Source of the DNA: Thalassospiraceae bacterium LMO-SO8
Lineage (GTDB): Bacteria > Pseudomonadota > Alphaproteobacteria > Rhodospirillales > Casp-alpha2
Length of the DNA stretch: 64,000 nt
NCBI GenBank assembly: GCA_031655335.1
Contig: CP134226.1
Coordinates: 868,001 to 932,000, forward strand
Direction of reading: 5' to 3'
This document shows, piece after piece, positions 56,674-64,000 of this stretch. How positions within the stretch are numbered: position 1 is the stretch's first letter; each line of letters starts with the position of its first letter. A program made the translations under genes and the position numbers. A model generated the notes under the pieces. It was not told where the DNA came from. It searched no databases and saw only the letters and a program-made list of their open reading frames with translations.

Positions 56674-58543
56674 CGAAAATCGCGACCTCCACCTTGCCGT
56701 GGCCTAGGGCTTTGTAGACCGGCCATTGGCCGGCGGCAAGGGCGTCGAGGGACGGTTTGTCCTGGCCCAGGCGGTCGCGGTAGATCCACAGGTTGGCCAG
56801 CACCCGTTCGACGAAGTGGCGGGTTTCGAAGGCCGGAATGGTTTCGATGAACAGCAGCGGATCGTTCGTATATTCGATGCGCCGCCGCCATTTGTTCAGG
56901 TTGCCGGGTCCGCCGTTCCAGGCCGCCGCCAGCAGCAGCAGGTCGCCCTGGATATGCGGTTCGGCAAGCAGCATGCCGATGTATTTCTGGCCGAGCCGCA
57001 GGTTGAGGTCAGGGTCATAGAGCTTGGGCAGGCGGTGGCGGTGGAGCGATGAATCCTGCGCCACGAAGCTGGCCGTGCGCGGCATCAACTGCATCAGGCC
57101 GCGGGCCCCGGCCCAGCTTTTGGCCTTGGGGTTGAACTTGCTTTCCTGGCGGATGACCGCATAGACCAGCGCCCGGTCGACCGTGAAGCCGCCCGACGGC
57201 AGCCACGCGGGCACCGGATAGGCGGCGCCGTCGAACCCGCCGCCGTCCGGGAACAGGCGGTCGGACAGGCGCACGGCCAATCCGGCCATGCCGCCGGCGT
57301 CGGCCAGGGCCAGGATGGCGAGGGCCTGGTTCTTGTCGGAAATGCGGGCCAGGTTGCGCAGTTCTCGCTCCGCCCCCAGGTCCTGACCGGCCTGCACCAG
57401 GGCCATGGCCCGGCGGCCGCGCGGGGATTCGACGATGCGCCCGATGGCCTCTGCGACGACGGGCGGCGACGACCATTCGTAGGCGACCTCTTGGCCCAGG
57501 ATACGGGCGGCAAGCAGGCCGTAGAACGTGCGCGCGTGGCGGGCGGCGCCGTTAAGATAGTGCGTAACCTGTTCCGGCTTGCGGGTGACCAGAAGCCCCC
57601 GCGCGGCCCAGAAGTTGGCCGCCCCGTCCATCCATTCATCGTCGAAGCCGATGTCGGCGGCGGCGCGGAAATGGGTCGTGGCCTTGACGTAATTGCCGGC
57701 CTGCCAGGCAATCAGCCCCAGGGTCCAATGGCCGTCGGGCAGATACTTGCCCGACCGCTGCAAGGCGCCGTCCAACCATCGGGCGGCCCAATCCGTGCGT
57801 CGATCGAAGAAGTAGCGCGTCCCCAACTGTACCTTGGCCTGGTCCATCTCGGCAGTGGAGAACAGGTGCCGGGCGTCCGGCGATTCGATCAGGCGCTTGG
57901 CGATCAGGGTGTGGCCGCGGCGCAGGGCCTTGGTGATGCGGTACTTCAGGGCCCGCGAGCGGCGGGCGTCGGCGCGGCTCAGCCGCTTGGTCGGCAGCAC
58001 CTTGGCCGCCTTTTCCTCGTCGTCCTGTTCGGACTGTTCGGCCTCGGCGGCGGCCACGGCCTCTTCCTCGAGGAACGTGGGCTGGCTCGGCAAGACGTCG
58101 GGCTTGTCCGGCAGGCGCCAGTTCTTCGGCCGGCGGCGCAGCGACAACTGATAGATGCGCCCGGCCTGGGGATGGTCGGCGTACTCGGCCATCCAGGCCT
58201 TCAATTCCTTGTAGCTGGAGCGGTACTTGCGCGGGTGCAGGTAGCGCTGGGCCAGGACATGCCCCATCAGCAGCTTGTCGGACAGCTTGGCGATCAGGCG
58301 GTCGGCCTCTTTCCAGTCGCCGCCTTCCTGAACCTCGAAGATGCGCTGATAAAGCTGCGTGTCGGCATCCGAAAGAACCCGGGGAACCGCCGCATTGGGC
58401 GTCGCGGGAACGGGCGCCATGGTCGCGGCGTCACCGCCGTCGATGGAAGCGAGGCTCCCGGCGACGGCAGGCATCGAGCAAGCCATGAATTGGATGGCGA
58501 GAGCGGCCAGAACGGACGCACCCACAGATTTAACCCCGGCCAT
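56642..58543 (-). CDS. Soluble lytic murein transglycosylase
   Basis: This 633-residue protein has an N-terminal signal or anchor (about 1-28), a helical superhelix of TPR-like repeats (about 70-440), and a C-terminal SLT domain with the catalytic Glu467 in YAVIRQESKFNPKAKS and the GLMQLMP motif. It cleaves glycan strands in peptidoglycan, releasing 1,6-anhydro-muropeptides. An acidic/Lys-rich segment (about 155-185) is an unusual insertion. The gene overlaps moaB by 32 bases. Confidence 0.93.
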   Translation of the reverse strand: MAGVKSVGASVLAALAIQFMACSMPAVAGSLASIDGGDAATMAPVPATPNAAVPRVLSDADTQLYQRIFEVQEGGDWKEADRLIAKLSDKLLMGHVLAQRYLHPRKYRSSYKELKAWMAEYADHPQAGRIYQLSLRRRPKNWRLPDKPDVLPSQPTFLEEEAVAAAEAEQSEQDDEEKAAKVLPTKRLSRADARRSRALKYRITKALRRGHTLIAKRLIESPDARHLFSTAEMDQAKVQLGTRYFFDRRTDWAARWLDGALQRSGKYLPDGHWTLGLIAWQAGNYVKATTHFRAAADIGFDDEWMDGAANFWAARGLLVTRKPEQVTHYLNGAARHARTFYGLLAARILGQEVAYEWSSPPVVAEAIGRIVESPRGRRAMALVQAGQDLGAERELRNLARISDKNQALAILALADAGGMAGLAVRLSDRLFPDGGGFDGAAYPVPAWLPSGGFTVDRALVYAVIRQESKFNPKAKSWAGARGLMQLMPRTASFVAQDSSLHRHRLPKLYDPDLNLRLGQKYIGMLLAEPHIQGDLLLLAAAWNGGPGNLNKWRRRIEYTNDPLLFIETIPAFETRHFVERVLANLWIYRDRLGQDKPSLDALAAGQWPVYKALGHGKVEVAIFDEPTDGISAR

Positions 58544-58720
58544 GAAGTCCCTAACTTAATCGGCCCGCCTATGGTGGCGGTTTCGCGTTACTCCCCGATG
58601 AGCCGCGACGTTATAGCGTCCTGTCCCCGGCGCCTCAACCTTCCGGCGGCCCTACGCGGCCTCGTCATCCCGCGCAACGCCCCCGCCGGCATCCAAGTTC
58701 AGGCCTTGGCGCCGCCCCGT

Positions 58721-58750
58721 GACAATCTGCATTGTCCCACATTTTGTGGG
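58721..58750. promoter_or_regulatory. Adjacent small palindromes upstream of slt
   Basis: GACAAT-CTGC-ATTGTC (58721-58736) and CCCACA-TTT-TGTGGG (58736-58750) abut each other in the 271-base gap between slt and the uracil-DNA glycosylase gene. They could be operators or a two-hairpin leader. Confidence 0.4.
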
Positions 58751-58814
58751 GCCATGAAAGCATGACCACACATCTTGAAATTATGGTTAACGCAAGGACG
58801 TCATGCCGCCCGGT

Positions 58815-59714
58815 TCAACCGCCGCCGAGGTCCGCGATTTTTTGTTTCAGCATCAACAGATCGCGCCAGGCGTCCCGCTTCATGGCCGGCGAGCGCAGCA
58901 GATAGGCCGGATGGTACAGCGCCATGGCCGGGATCGGGCCCGCCATCTTGGGCGTGGCGTAGTCGAACCACTTGCCGCGCAGCCGCGTGATGCCCTGGGT
59001 CTGGGCCAACAGGGTCTTGGCCGAGGGGCCGCCGACGCAGACCACCACGCGGGGGCCGACGATCTCGATCAGGCGTTCGACGAAGGGCAGGCAGATCGCC
59101 GCTTCCGACGGCGTCGGCGTGCGGTTGCCGGGCGGCCGCCAGAACACGGTGTTGGAAATCAGCACCGCCCCCTCCTCGTCCGCGCCGTGGCGGTCGAGGC
59201 CGATGGAGGCCAGCATGGCATCGAGCAATTTGCCCGAGGGCCCCACGAAGGGCAGGCCCTGGCGGTCTTCCTCGGCCCCCGGGGCCTCGCCGACCAGGAG
59301 CACCCGGGCCTTGGGGTTGCCGTCGAAAAAGCACAGGTTGGACGCCGTGGTCTTGAGCGCGCAGCCATCGAACCCTTCGAGCGCCGCCCGCAATTCGTCC
59401 AGGGTCTCGGCCTTGGCCGCCTGGGCGACCGCGTCCTTGACCGCCGCCTGGTCGGACACCTGGGCCGGGGCCGACGGCCTGGTCAGCGGCCCGCGCGCCG
59501 GGGACGCCACGCCGCGTGCCGGGCCGGGCGACATGGGCCCGTCGCTCAACCCCGGCCGGACGGCCGCTGGCGCCGCGGCCTTGGCGGCCAGCATCCGCGC
59601 CTGCTCGGCGAAGCGGTCCTGGGGGGCGTCGGCGATGGCTTCGTCGACACCGGCCTCCAGATACCACTGCAACAGCGCCTTCAAGGCGACGGGATCGGTT
59701 GCGGTCTGGGTCAT
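58815..59714 (-). CDS. Uracil-DNA glycosylase, family 4/5-like
   Basis: This 299-residue protein has an Ala/Pro-rich N-terminal region (about 40-95) and the UDG core: [21 protein letters not shown] (about 141-161), [16 protein letters not shown] and a C-terminal [12 protein letters not shown] (catalytic-loop His). It removes uracil from DNA. The cysteine set for a 4Fe-4S cluster in typical family 4 enzymes is incomplete; only Cys118 and Cys128 are seen in the first half and the Lys-Cys-Arg-Pro-Pro motif reads Phe-Trp-Arg-Pro-Pro. Confidence 0.92.
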   Translation of the reverse strand: MTQTATDPVALKALLQWYLEAGVDEAIADAPQDRFAEQARMLAAKAAAPAAVRPGLSDGPMSPGPARGVASPARGPLTRPSAPAQVSDQAAVKDAVAQAAKAETLDELRAALEGFDGCALKTTASNLCFFDGNPKARVLLVGEAPGAEEDRQGLPFVGPSGKLLDAMLASIGLDRHGADEEGAVLISNTVFWRPPGNRTPTPSEAAICLPFVERLIEIVGPRVVVCVGGPSAKTLLAQTQGITRLRGKWFDYATPKMAGPIPAMALYHPAYLLRSPAMKRDAWRDLLMLKQKIADLGGG

Positions 59715-59859
59715 GGCGAAAGCCTACCACAAGCTTGCGGGCGCGTTATCCCCTTTGAATCCACAAGGCGAGTTGCAGCGGACGCCCAAGGAATGCCATA
59801 ACCAGCGTTCGCAGACGCACATTGCGAGCAACATCAATTAAGACGCGAGGACGACGAGG

Positions 59860-61497
59860 ATGGAACGGGAATCCATGGAATTCGATGTGGTGATCGTGGG
59901 CGCGGGGCCGTCGGGCCTGGCCGCCGCCATCCGCATCTGTCAGCTGGACCCGGAGGTTTCCGTCTGCGTCGTCGAGAAAGGCTCCGAGGTCGGCGCCCAT
60001 ATCCTGTCCGGCGCGGTGCTGGAGCCACGGGCCCTGAACGAGCTGATCCCCGACTGGAAGGAAAAGGGCGCGCCGCTGAACACGCCGGCCGGCAAGGACA
60101 AGTTCATGCTGCTGGGCCCGGCGGGGGCGCTGCGCCTGCCGACGCCGCCGCAGATGAAGAACCACGGCAATTACATCGTCTCCCTCGGCCTTGTCTGCCG
60201 CTGGCTGGGTGAACAGGCGGAAGCCCTGGGCGCCGAGGTTTATCCCGGCTTCGCCGCCGCCGAGGTGCTGTATCACGACGACGGCACGGTGAAGGGCATC
60301 GCCACGGGCGACATGGGCCTGATGCGGGACGGCACCCCCGGCCCCAACCACCAGCCGGGCATGGAACTGCACGCCAAGTACACCCTGTTCGCCGAGGGCT
60401 GCCGGGGGCATCTGACCAAGACGCTCGAACAGAAATTCGATCTGCGGTCCAAGGGCCCGGAAGGCACGCCCGCCGACCCGCAGACCTACGGCATCGGCCT
60501 GAAGGAGCTGTGGGAGGTCAAACCCGAGAACCACAGGCCCGGCGAGATCCTGCACACCATCGGCTGGCCGCTGGATTCCAAGACCTACGGCGGCTCGTTC
60601 CTCTATCACCTGGAAAACAACCAGGTGGCGCTCGGCTTCGTGGTCGGCCTGGACTACCAGAACCCCTACCTCTCGCCCTATGACGAATTGCAGCGCTACA
60701 AGACCCATCCGTCGATCGCGCCGATCCTGGAAGGCGGCCGGCGTATTTCCTACGGGGCCCGCGCGCTCAACGAAGGCGGCTATCAGTCCGTGCCGGGGCT
60801 GAGCTTTCCCGGCGGCTGCCTGATCGGCTGCACCGCGGGCTTCCTCAACACGCCCAAGATCAAGGGCAGCCACACGGCCATGAAGACGGGCATGCTGGCC
60901 GCCGAGGCGGTGGTCGCGGCGCTCAAGTCCGGCGCCAATCCGGCCGACGGCCTGCCGGCCTATACCCAGGCGGTGCGGGACAGCTGGGTGTGGAAGGAAC
61001 TGTACAAGGCGCGCAACATGCGGCCCAACTTCCACTGGGGCATGTGGGCCGGCCTGATCCTGGGCGCCATCGACACCTTCCTGTTCTTCGGCCACGCGCC
61101 CTGGACCCTGAAGAACCGGGCGGATCATTCGGCGCTGAAGAAGGCGAAGGACTGCAAGCCCATCGACTATCCGAAGCCCGACGGCAAACTGACGTTCGAC
61201 AAGCTGTCGTCCGTGCAGCTGGCCGGCACCTTCCACGAGGAAGAACAGCCCTGCCATCTGACGCTCAAGGACGACGCCGTGCCCATGGCCGTCAACTGGG
61301 CCGAATACGCCGGGCCCGAGGCCCGGTTCTGCCCCGCCGGGGTGTATGAGTATGTCGAGGTCGACGGCAAGACGCAGTTCCAGATCAACGGCCAGAACTG
61401 CATCCACTGCAAGACCTGCGACATCAAGGACCCGACCCAGAACATCAACTGGGTCACCCCCCAGGGCGGCGAAGGGCCGAACTACCCGAACATGTAG
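59860..61497 (+). CDS. Electron transfer flavoprotein-ubiquinone oxidoreductase
   Basis: This 545-residue enzyme passes electrons from reduced ETF to ubiquinone. It has the N-terminal FAD loop [12 protein letters not shown] (about 11-22), the GRGG-like middle replaced by [11 protein letters not shown], and a C-terminal 4Fe-4S ferredoxin-type segment with Cys of RFCPAG and [10 protein letters not shown] (about 515). The start is ATG 59860 behind GAGG. It fits the acyl-CoA dehydrogenase chemistry of the ethylmalonyl-CoA cluster (Mcd). Confidence 0.97.
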   Translation: MERESMEFDVVIVGAGPSGLAAAIRICQLDPEVSVCVVEKGSEVGAHILSGAVLEPRALNELIPDWKEKGAPLNTPAGKDKFMLLGPAGALRLPTPPQMKNHGNYIVSLGLVCRWLGEQAEALGAEVYPGFAAAEVLYHDDGTVKGIATGDMGLMRDGTPGPNHQPGMELHAKYTLFAEGCRGHLTKTLEQKFDLRSKGPEGTPADPQTYGIGLKELWEVKPENHRPGEILHTIGWPLDSKTYGGSFLYHLENNQVALGFVVGLDYQNPYLSPYDELQRYKTHPSIAPILEGGRRISYGARALNEGGYQSVPGLSFPGGCLIGCTAGFLNTPKIKGSHTAMKTGMLAAEAVVAALKSGANPADGLPAYTQAVRDSWVWKELYKARNMRPNFHWGMWAGLILGAIDTFLFFGHAPWTLKNRADHSALKKAKDCKPIDYPKPDGKLTFDKLSSVQLAGTFHEEEQPCHLTLKDDAVPMAVNWAEYAGPEARFCPAGVYEYVEVDGKTQFQINGQNCIHCKTCDIKDPTQNINWVTPQGGEGPNYPNM

Positions 61498-61541
61498 GCC
61501 GCAAAAGCCGCCGGTCCCGCACCACCACCGACCCGCGTTAT

Positions 61542-61555
61542 GTGACCCGGGTCAC
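61542..61555. promoter_or_regulatory. Perfect 14-bp palindrome after ETF-QO
   Basis: GTGACCCGGGTCAC lies 44 bases after the ETF-QO stop. A GC hairpin (GCCGCCG / CGGCGGC) follows at about 61556-61578. Together they may end transcription or mark an operator of the next small gene. Confidence 0.4.
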
Positions 61556-61691
61556 TGCCGCCGCCGTCGCGGCGGCGTACATAGCTCTACAGAGCAAGCC
61601 CCTCCTAAAATCCGGCCCAGACCGGACCCGATATGGCGCTGATGCACCGACTGGGAAGAAGGGCTGTCCACGAGATGGATGAGATCGGTAC

Positions 61692-61898
61692 ATGCCTATG
61701 TTTGAATTTGAAATCTATAACAGCGACGTTCTCGACGCCCTGAAAGCCGGCGGCCGCCATAAGGTATTCAAGGACGAATGGGCGGACACCCATTTCATCG
61801 AGTTCTCGGGCACTGACGAGACCGACGCCCGCCGCCGCGCGGAACGCCGCTATCCGGCCAGCCAGGGCTTCGTCATCGCCGGGGTCAAGGAAGTCTGA
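61692..61898 (+). CDS. Small conserved hypothetical protein
   Basis: This 68-residue alpha/beta protein (MPMFEFEIYNSDVLDALKAGG, then FIEFSGTDETDARRRAERRYP, then FVIAGVKEV) has no recognisable motif. No strong ribosome site precedes ATG 61692. It lies between ETF-QO and a compositionally different gene. The Asp/Glu- and Arg-rich character suggests a soluble cytoplasmic protein. Confidence 0.7.
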   Translation: MPMFEFEIYNSDVLDALKAGGRHKVFKDEWADTHFIEFSGTDETDARRRAERRYPASQGFVIAGVKEV

Positions 61899-62088
61899 CC
61901 CGCCGCCCCCGGCCCAGCCCTGCCGGTTGTTTTACGCAAATTTAGATTTGGAGCCTCGTGACGGGCTGTTGGCGCATGTCTGCTTCTAGCCAGGAGGGGA
62001 CTTGCCATCGCATAAATTGCCAAGTTGCCAACGCGTTGCGGACGTTCGCGACGTCCGCTGTTAGAATTGCCGATATTATCGGTCCCGT

Positions 62089-63291
62089 GTGACTGTTGAT
62101 CCTGTGGCAATCGGGAGTGAGCTCCAGAACGTTCCTCAACAATCGGATTTTCGGGATAAACTTTGGTCGATGACAGAGCCTGAGCCCACAGCCCTGACAG
62201 AGGATGACCTAGCGAAACGGCGCGTTCCGTGCCTTATCGCCTATCTCCATCCGTTCCGCATAATCGAAAGCGACGCCCTCTCCCCATGGAACGTCACGAT
62301 TGAACAAGTGAACCGCCAATCTTGGGACTATGCAGCTCTGCACGAGATCGCTGGCGGGATAGATGTTGGCCTACCTGCTCCCTATCACCTCGTACTGGCG
62401 CGGGATGGTGCACTGGCACTACCGCCAATAAAAGATCTCTGGCCCGATCAAGCCGCTGTTGAATTCTTTAATCGGTGCTTGGCCGGCCTCCTCATCGGCG
62501 GCATTTATTGTGAGGCTATTACGCCCGATGGCCTCGACACGGGCTCAATCATCGACTGGCGATACGTACGCAGTCACAAGTCCGGTCCGGCAGCCCCAAA
62601 CCGATTTCACGAACAGATCCGATACGGTCATGCCAGCACCTTGGAAGCCATCGCGCTGCATCGCCCGCGCACAATTTCTATGACCATTCTGACGGCCGCG
62701 ATGAAGACCGGGCTCGATGTGCTGGGTCGAGTGAGCAGCATGCGCGGAGAGTACCTCTTGAAGGGCGCAACGGGGATAGCTCGGAGAGACTGGGGCGCTG
62801 CGCTCGCAAACCTTTGGATTGTCGCGGAACAGCTCACGTCAGAGCTTTGGTCGAGGGAAGTTGTAAACCCCACGCTTTCCGAGGATCCTAGCAAATCACG
62901 ACGGGACCAGCTTGGCGACACTCGAACGTGGACCGCATCGGCACGCATTGAACTGCTTTTCCAAAAGCGACTGCTGACGTTGGACACCTTCAAGGCGCTA
63001 AGCGTTGCGAGGAAGGCTCGCAATGACCTCTCTCATGAGGGCAAGCACCCCTCAGAGGATGACGCTCGAAGTGCCTACGAGGGCGTCTGCGGGCTCCTGT
63101 CTGTCGCATTGACCGGAGAACGTCCACCCTTACTCGACCTCGACCTTGCCGATCACGCCCTCTCCGATCCATTTGCTCCGCCGGAGCCCTTAAAGGGCGC
63201 CCCTGAGTTCTGGATGGAGATACCCAAGCTACCGGGCGAACTGGAATTGGAAAAGGCCGAGGCATCGTTGCGGGCGCGAAAGCGTCAGTAG
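62089..63291 (+). CDS. HEPN-motif protein, compositionally distinct
   Basis: The frame extends from GTG 62089 (or ATG 62170) to 63291, up to 400 residues. The N-terminal two-thirds is a mixed alpha/beta region without a recognised domain. The C-terminal part is helical and carries SVARKARNDLSHEGKHPSE at about 305-323; RNDLSH is the R-x4-H pattern of HEPN RNases. The gene is less GC-rich than its neighbours and uses codons such as AAT, TTA and ATA more freely, hinting at acquisition. A role in RNA cleavage or host defence is inferred from the motif; no partner antitoxin gene is recognised beside it. Confidence 0.75.
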   Translation: MTVDPVAIGSELQNVPQQSDFRDKLWSMTEPEPTALTEDDLAKRRVPCLIAYLHPFRIIESDALSPWNVTIEQVNRQSWDYAALHEIAGGIDVGLPAPYHLVLARDGALALPPIKDLWPDQAAVEFFNRCLAGLLIGGIYCEAITPDGLDTGSIIDWRYVRSHKSGPAAPNRFHEQIRYGHASTLEAIALHRPRTISMTILTAAMKTGLDVLGRVSSMRGEYLLKGATGIARRDWGAALANLWIVAEQLTSELWSREVVNPTLSEDPSKSRRDQLGDTRTWTASARIELLFQKRLLTLDTFKALSVARKARNDLSHEGKHPSEDDARSAYEGVCGLLSVALTGERPPLLDLDLADHALSDPFAPPEPLKGAPEFWMEIPKLPGELELEKAEASLRARKRQ

Positions 63292-63402
63292 TGATGATCT
63301 TCGTGTGTGCGGTATCCACCCTACGACGACATTCCGCCCGGCGACTTAAACGCCCGCTCTGGGTCAAAAGCCGACCTAACCCGTTCCCCCCCAGCGCCCT
63401 GC

Positions 63403-64000
63403 TCACCCGATCCGATTGATCCCGTCGAAGGCCGCCGTCTTGTAGCATTCGGCGAAGGTCGGGTAGTTGAACACCGTGTCGATCAGGTAGTCCATGGTGC
63501 CGCCCAGCGACATCACCGCCTGGCCGATGTGGATCATCTCGCACGCCCCGTCGCCGATGATGTGCACCCCCAGAAGTTTCCGCGACTGCGGATCGAACAA
63601 GAGTTTCAGCAGGCCCGCCTGATCGCCGACGATCTGGCCGCGGGCGATTTCCTTGTAGGCGGCGCGGCCGACCTCGTAGGGGATTTCCGCCTCGGTCAGT
63701 TCCTGTTCGTTCTTCCCGACCACGGAAATTTCCGGGATCGTGTAGATGCCGTAGGGCAGCAGGTCGGGGAAGCTGCGCGCCTGGACGCCGAAGGCATGGC
63801 AGGCGGCGAGGCGGCCCTGCTCCATGGAAGTTGAGGCGAGCGAAGGAAAGCCGATGACGTCGCCGACCGCGTAGATGTGATCGACCCCGGTCTGGTAGTT
63901 GGCGTTGACGGCGATACGCCCGCGGCTGTCGGCGGCGACGCCGGCCGCGTCCAGGTTGAGGTTGTCCGTCGCGCCGGTGCGGCCGATGGAATAGAGCACG
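63403..64000 (-). CDS. sthA: Soluble pyridine nucleotide transhydrogenase, C-terminal part
   Basis: The visible 199 residues are the C-terminal end of a pyridine nucleotide-disulfide oxidoreductase; the gene runs off the right edge. They include the FAD-binding [16 protein letters not shown] and the dimerisation domain ([19 protein letters not shown]). The segment [21 protein letters not shown] replaces the catalytic His-Pro-Thr-x-Ser-E tail of redox-active members, pointing to SthA rather than Lpd or GR. SthA equilibrates NADH and NADPH. Confidence 0.9.
   Translation of the reverse strand, partial: VLYSIGRTGATDNLNLDAAGVAADSRGRIAVNANYQTGVDHIYAVGDVIGFPSLASTSMEQGRLAACHAFGVQARSFPDLLPYGIYTIPEISVVGKNEQELTEAEIPYEVGRAAYKEIARGQIVGDQAGLLKLLFDPQSRKLLGVHIIGDGACEMIHIGQAVMSLGGTMDYLIDTVFNYPTFAECYKTAAFDGINRIG

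Noticed and set aside
62001-62030. Three TTGCCA repeats before the HEPN-motif gene
   Set aside because: Unequal spacing (9 and 2 bases) and a short motif; not distinguishable from chance.

Overview
This is a high-G+C (roughly two-thirds by eye), gene-dense chromosomal window with the signature of an alphaproteobacterium, most like a Rhodospirillales-type lineage. The evidence is a CcrM (GANTC) methyltransferase with many GANTC sites in front of it, a complete ethylmalonyl-CoA set (ccrA, mcd, meaA), the DUF4175/TIGR02302, DUF2125, MJ0042/DUF3426 and DUF1127 families, an OlsB-OlsA ornithine-lipid pair, a TTG/GTG-tolerant start repertoire and a B12-dependent NrdJ. No tRNA, rRNA, CRISPR array, integrase or insertion sequence was seen.

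Layout. 1-1.7 kb: the end of a tightly coupled minus-strand accessory operon (TPR protein, small one-helix membrane protein resembling the EACC1 component of NTP-dependent conflict systems, helical HExxH protein cut by the window edge). 2.1-6.8 kb: katG behind a Fur/PerR/Irr-like palindrome, MarR regulator, cupin, GST, methyltransferase. 6.9-9.8 kb: aromatic amino-acid operon (chorismate mutase, HisC-like aminotransferase, TyrA) with ATGA overlaps. 9.8-14.8 kb: copper chaperone pair, DUF350 plus membrane-anchored trypsin, an exported AlgH-like protein, DUF2125, a REP-like repeat, ChaC. 14.8-20.5 kb: nrdJ, then an envelope/division operon ftsE-ftsX-ydcF-plsC. 20.6-29.2 kb: MJ0042 protein, DUF4175, lysA-lptM-argH, TlpA, small lipoprotein, DUF1127. 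29.4-34 kb: aminopeptidase P, small proteins, TetR and one strongly AT-rich DUF2971 gene that looks acquired.

34-42.5 kb is the metabolic core: meaA transcribed away from ccrA-mcd across an AT-rich regulatory gap, then RraA-like, HIG1-like, cobalamin adenosyltransferase and 3-hydroxyacyl-CoA dehydrogenase. With NrdJ and the ETF-ubiquinone oxidoreductase at 59.9 kb, the window links AdoCbl supply (PduO) to two AdoCbl users (MeaA, NrdJ), and links acyl-CoA dehydrogenation (Mcd) to the quinone pool (ETF-QO). 42.5-49.4 kb: M19-like protein and dCMP deaminase, a Pho-box-preceded olsBA pair, ccrM, rnhB and a CPA2 antiporter. 49.5-59.7 kb: radical SAM protein, TIGR04283/TIGR04282 pair, DoxX/LysR divergon, two tandem paralogous membrane-anchored proteins, a non-coding stretch with two inverted DnaA boxes, MoaB, lytic transglycosylase, uracil-DNA glycosylase. 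59.9-64 kb: ETF-QO, a compositionally distinct gene with a HEPN-type RNDLSH motif, and the end of sthA.

Best candidates for something new are the conflict-like operon at the left edge, the HEPN-motif gene and the DUF2971 gene. Best regulatory observations are the GANTC/palindrome cluster before ccrM, the Pho box before olsBA, the Fur-family box before katG and the DnaA-box pair. All functional calls come from reading motifs by eye; no database search was run.
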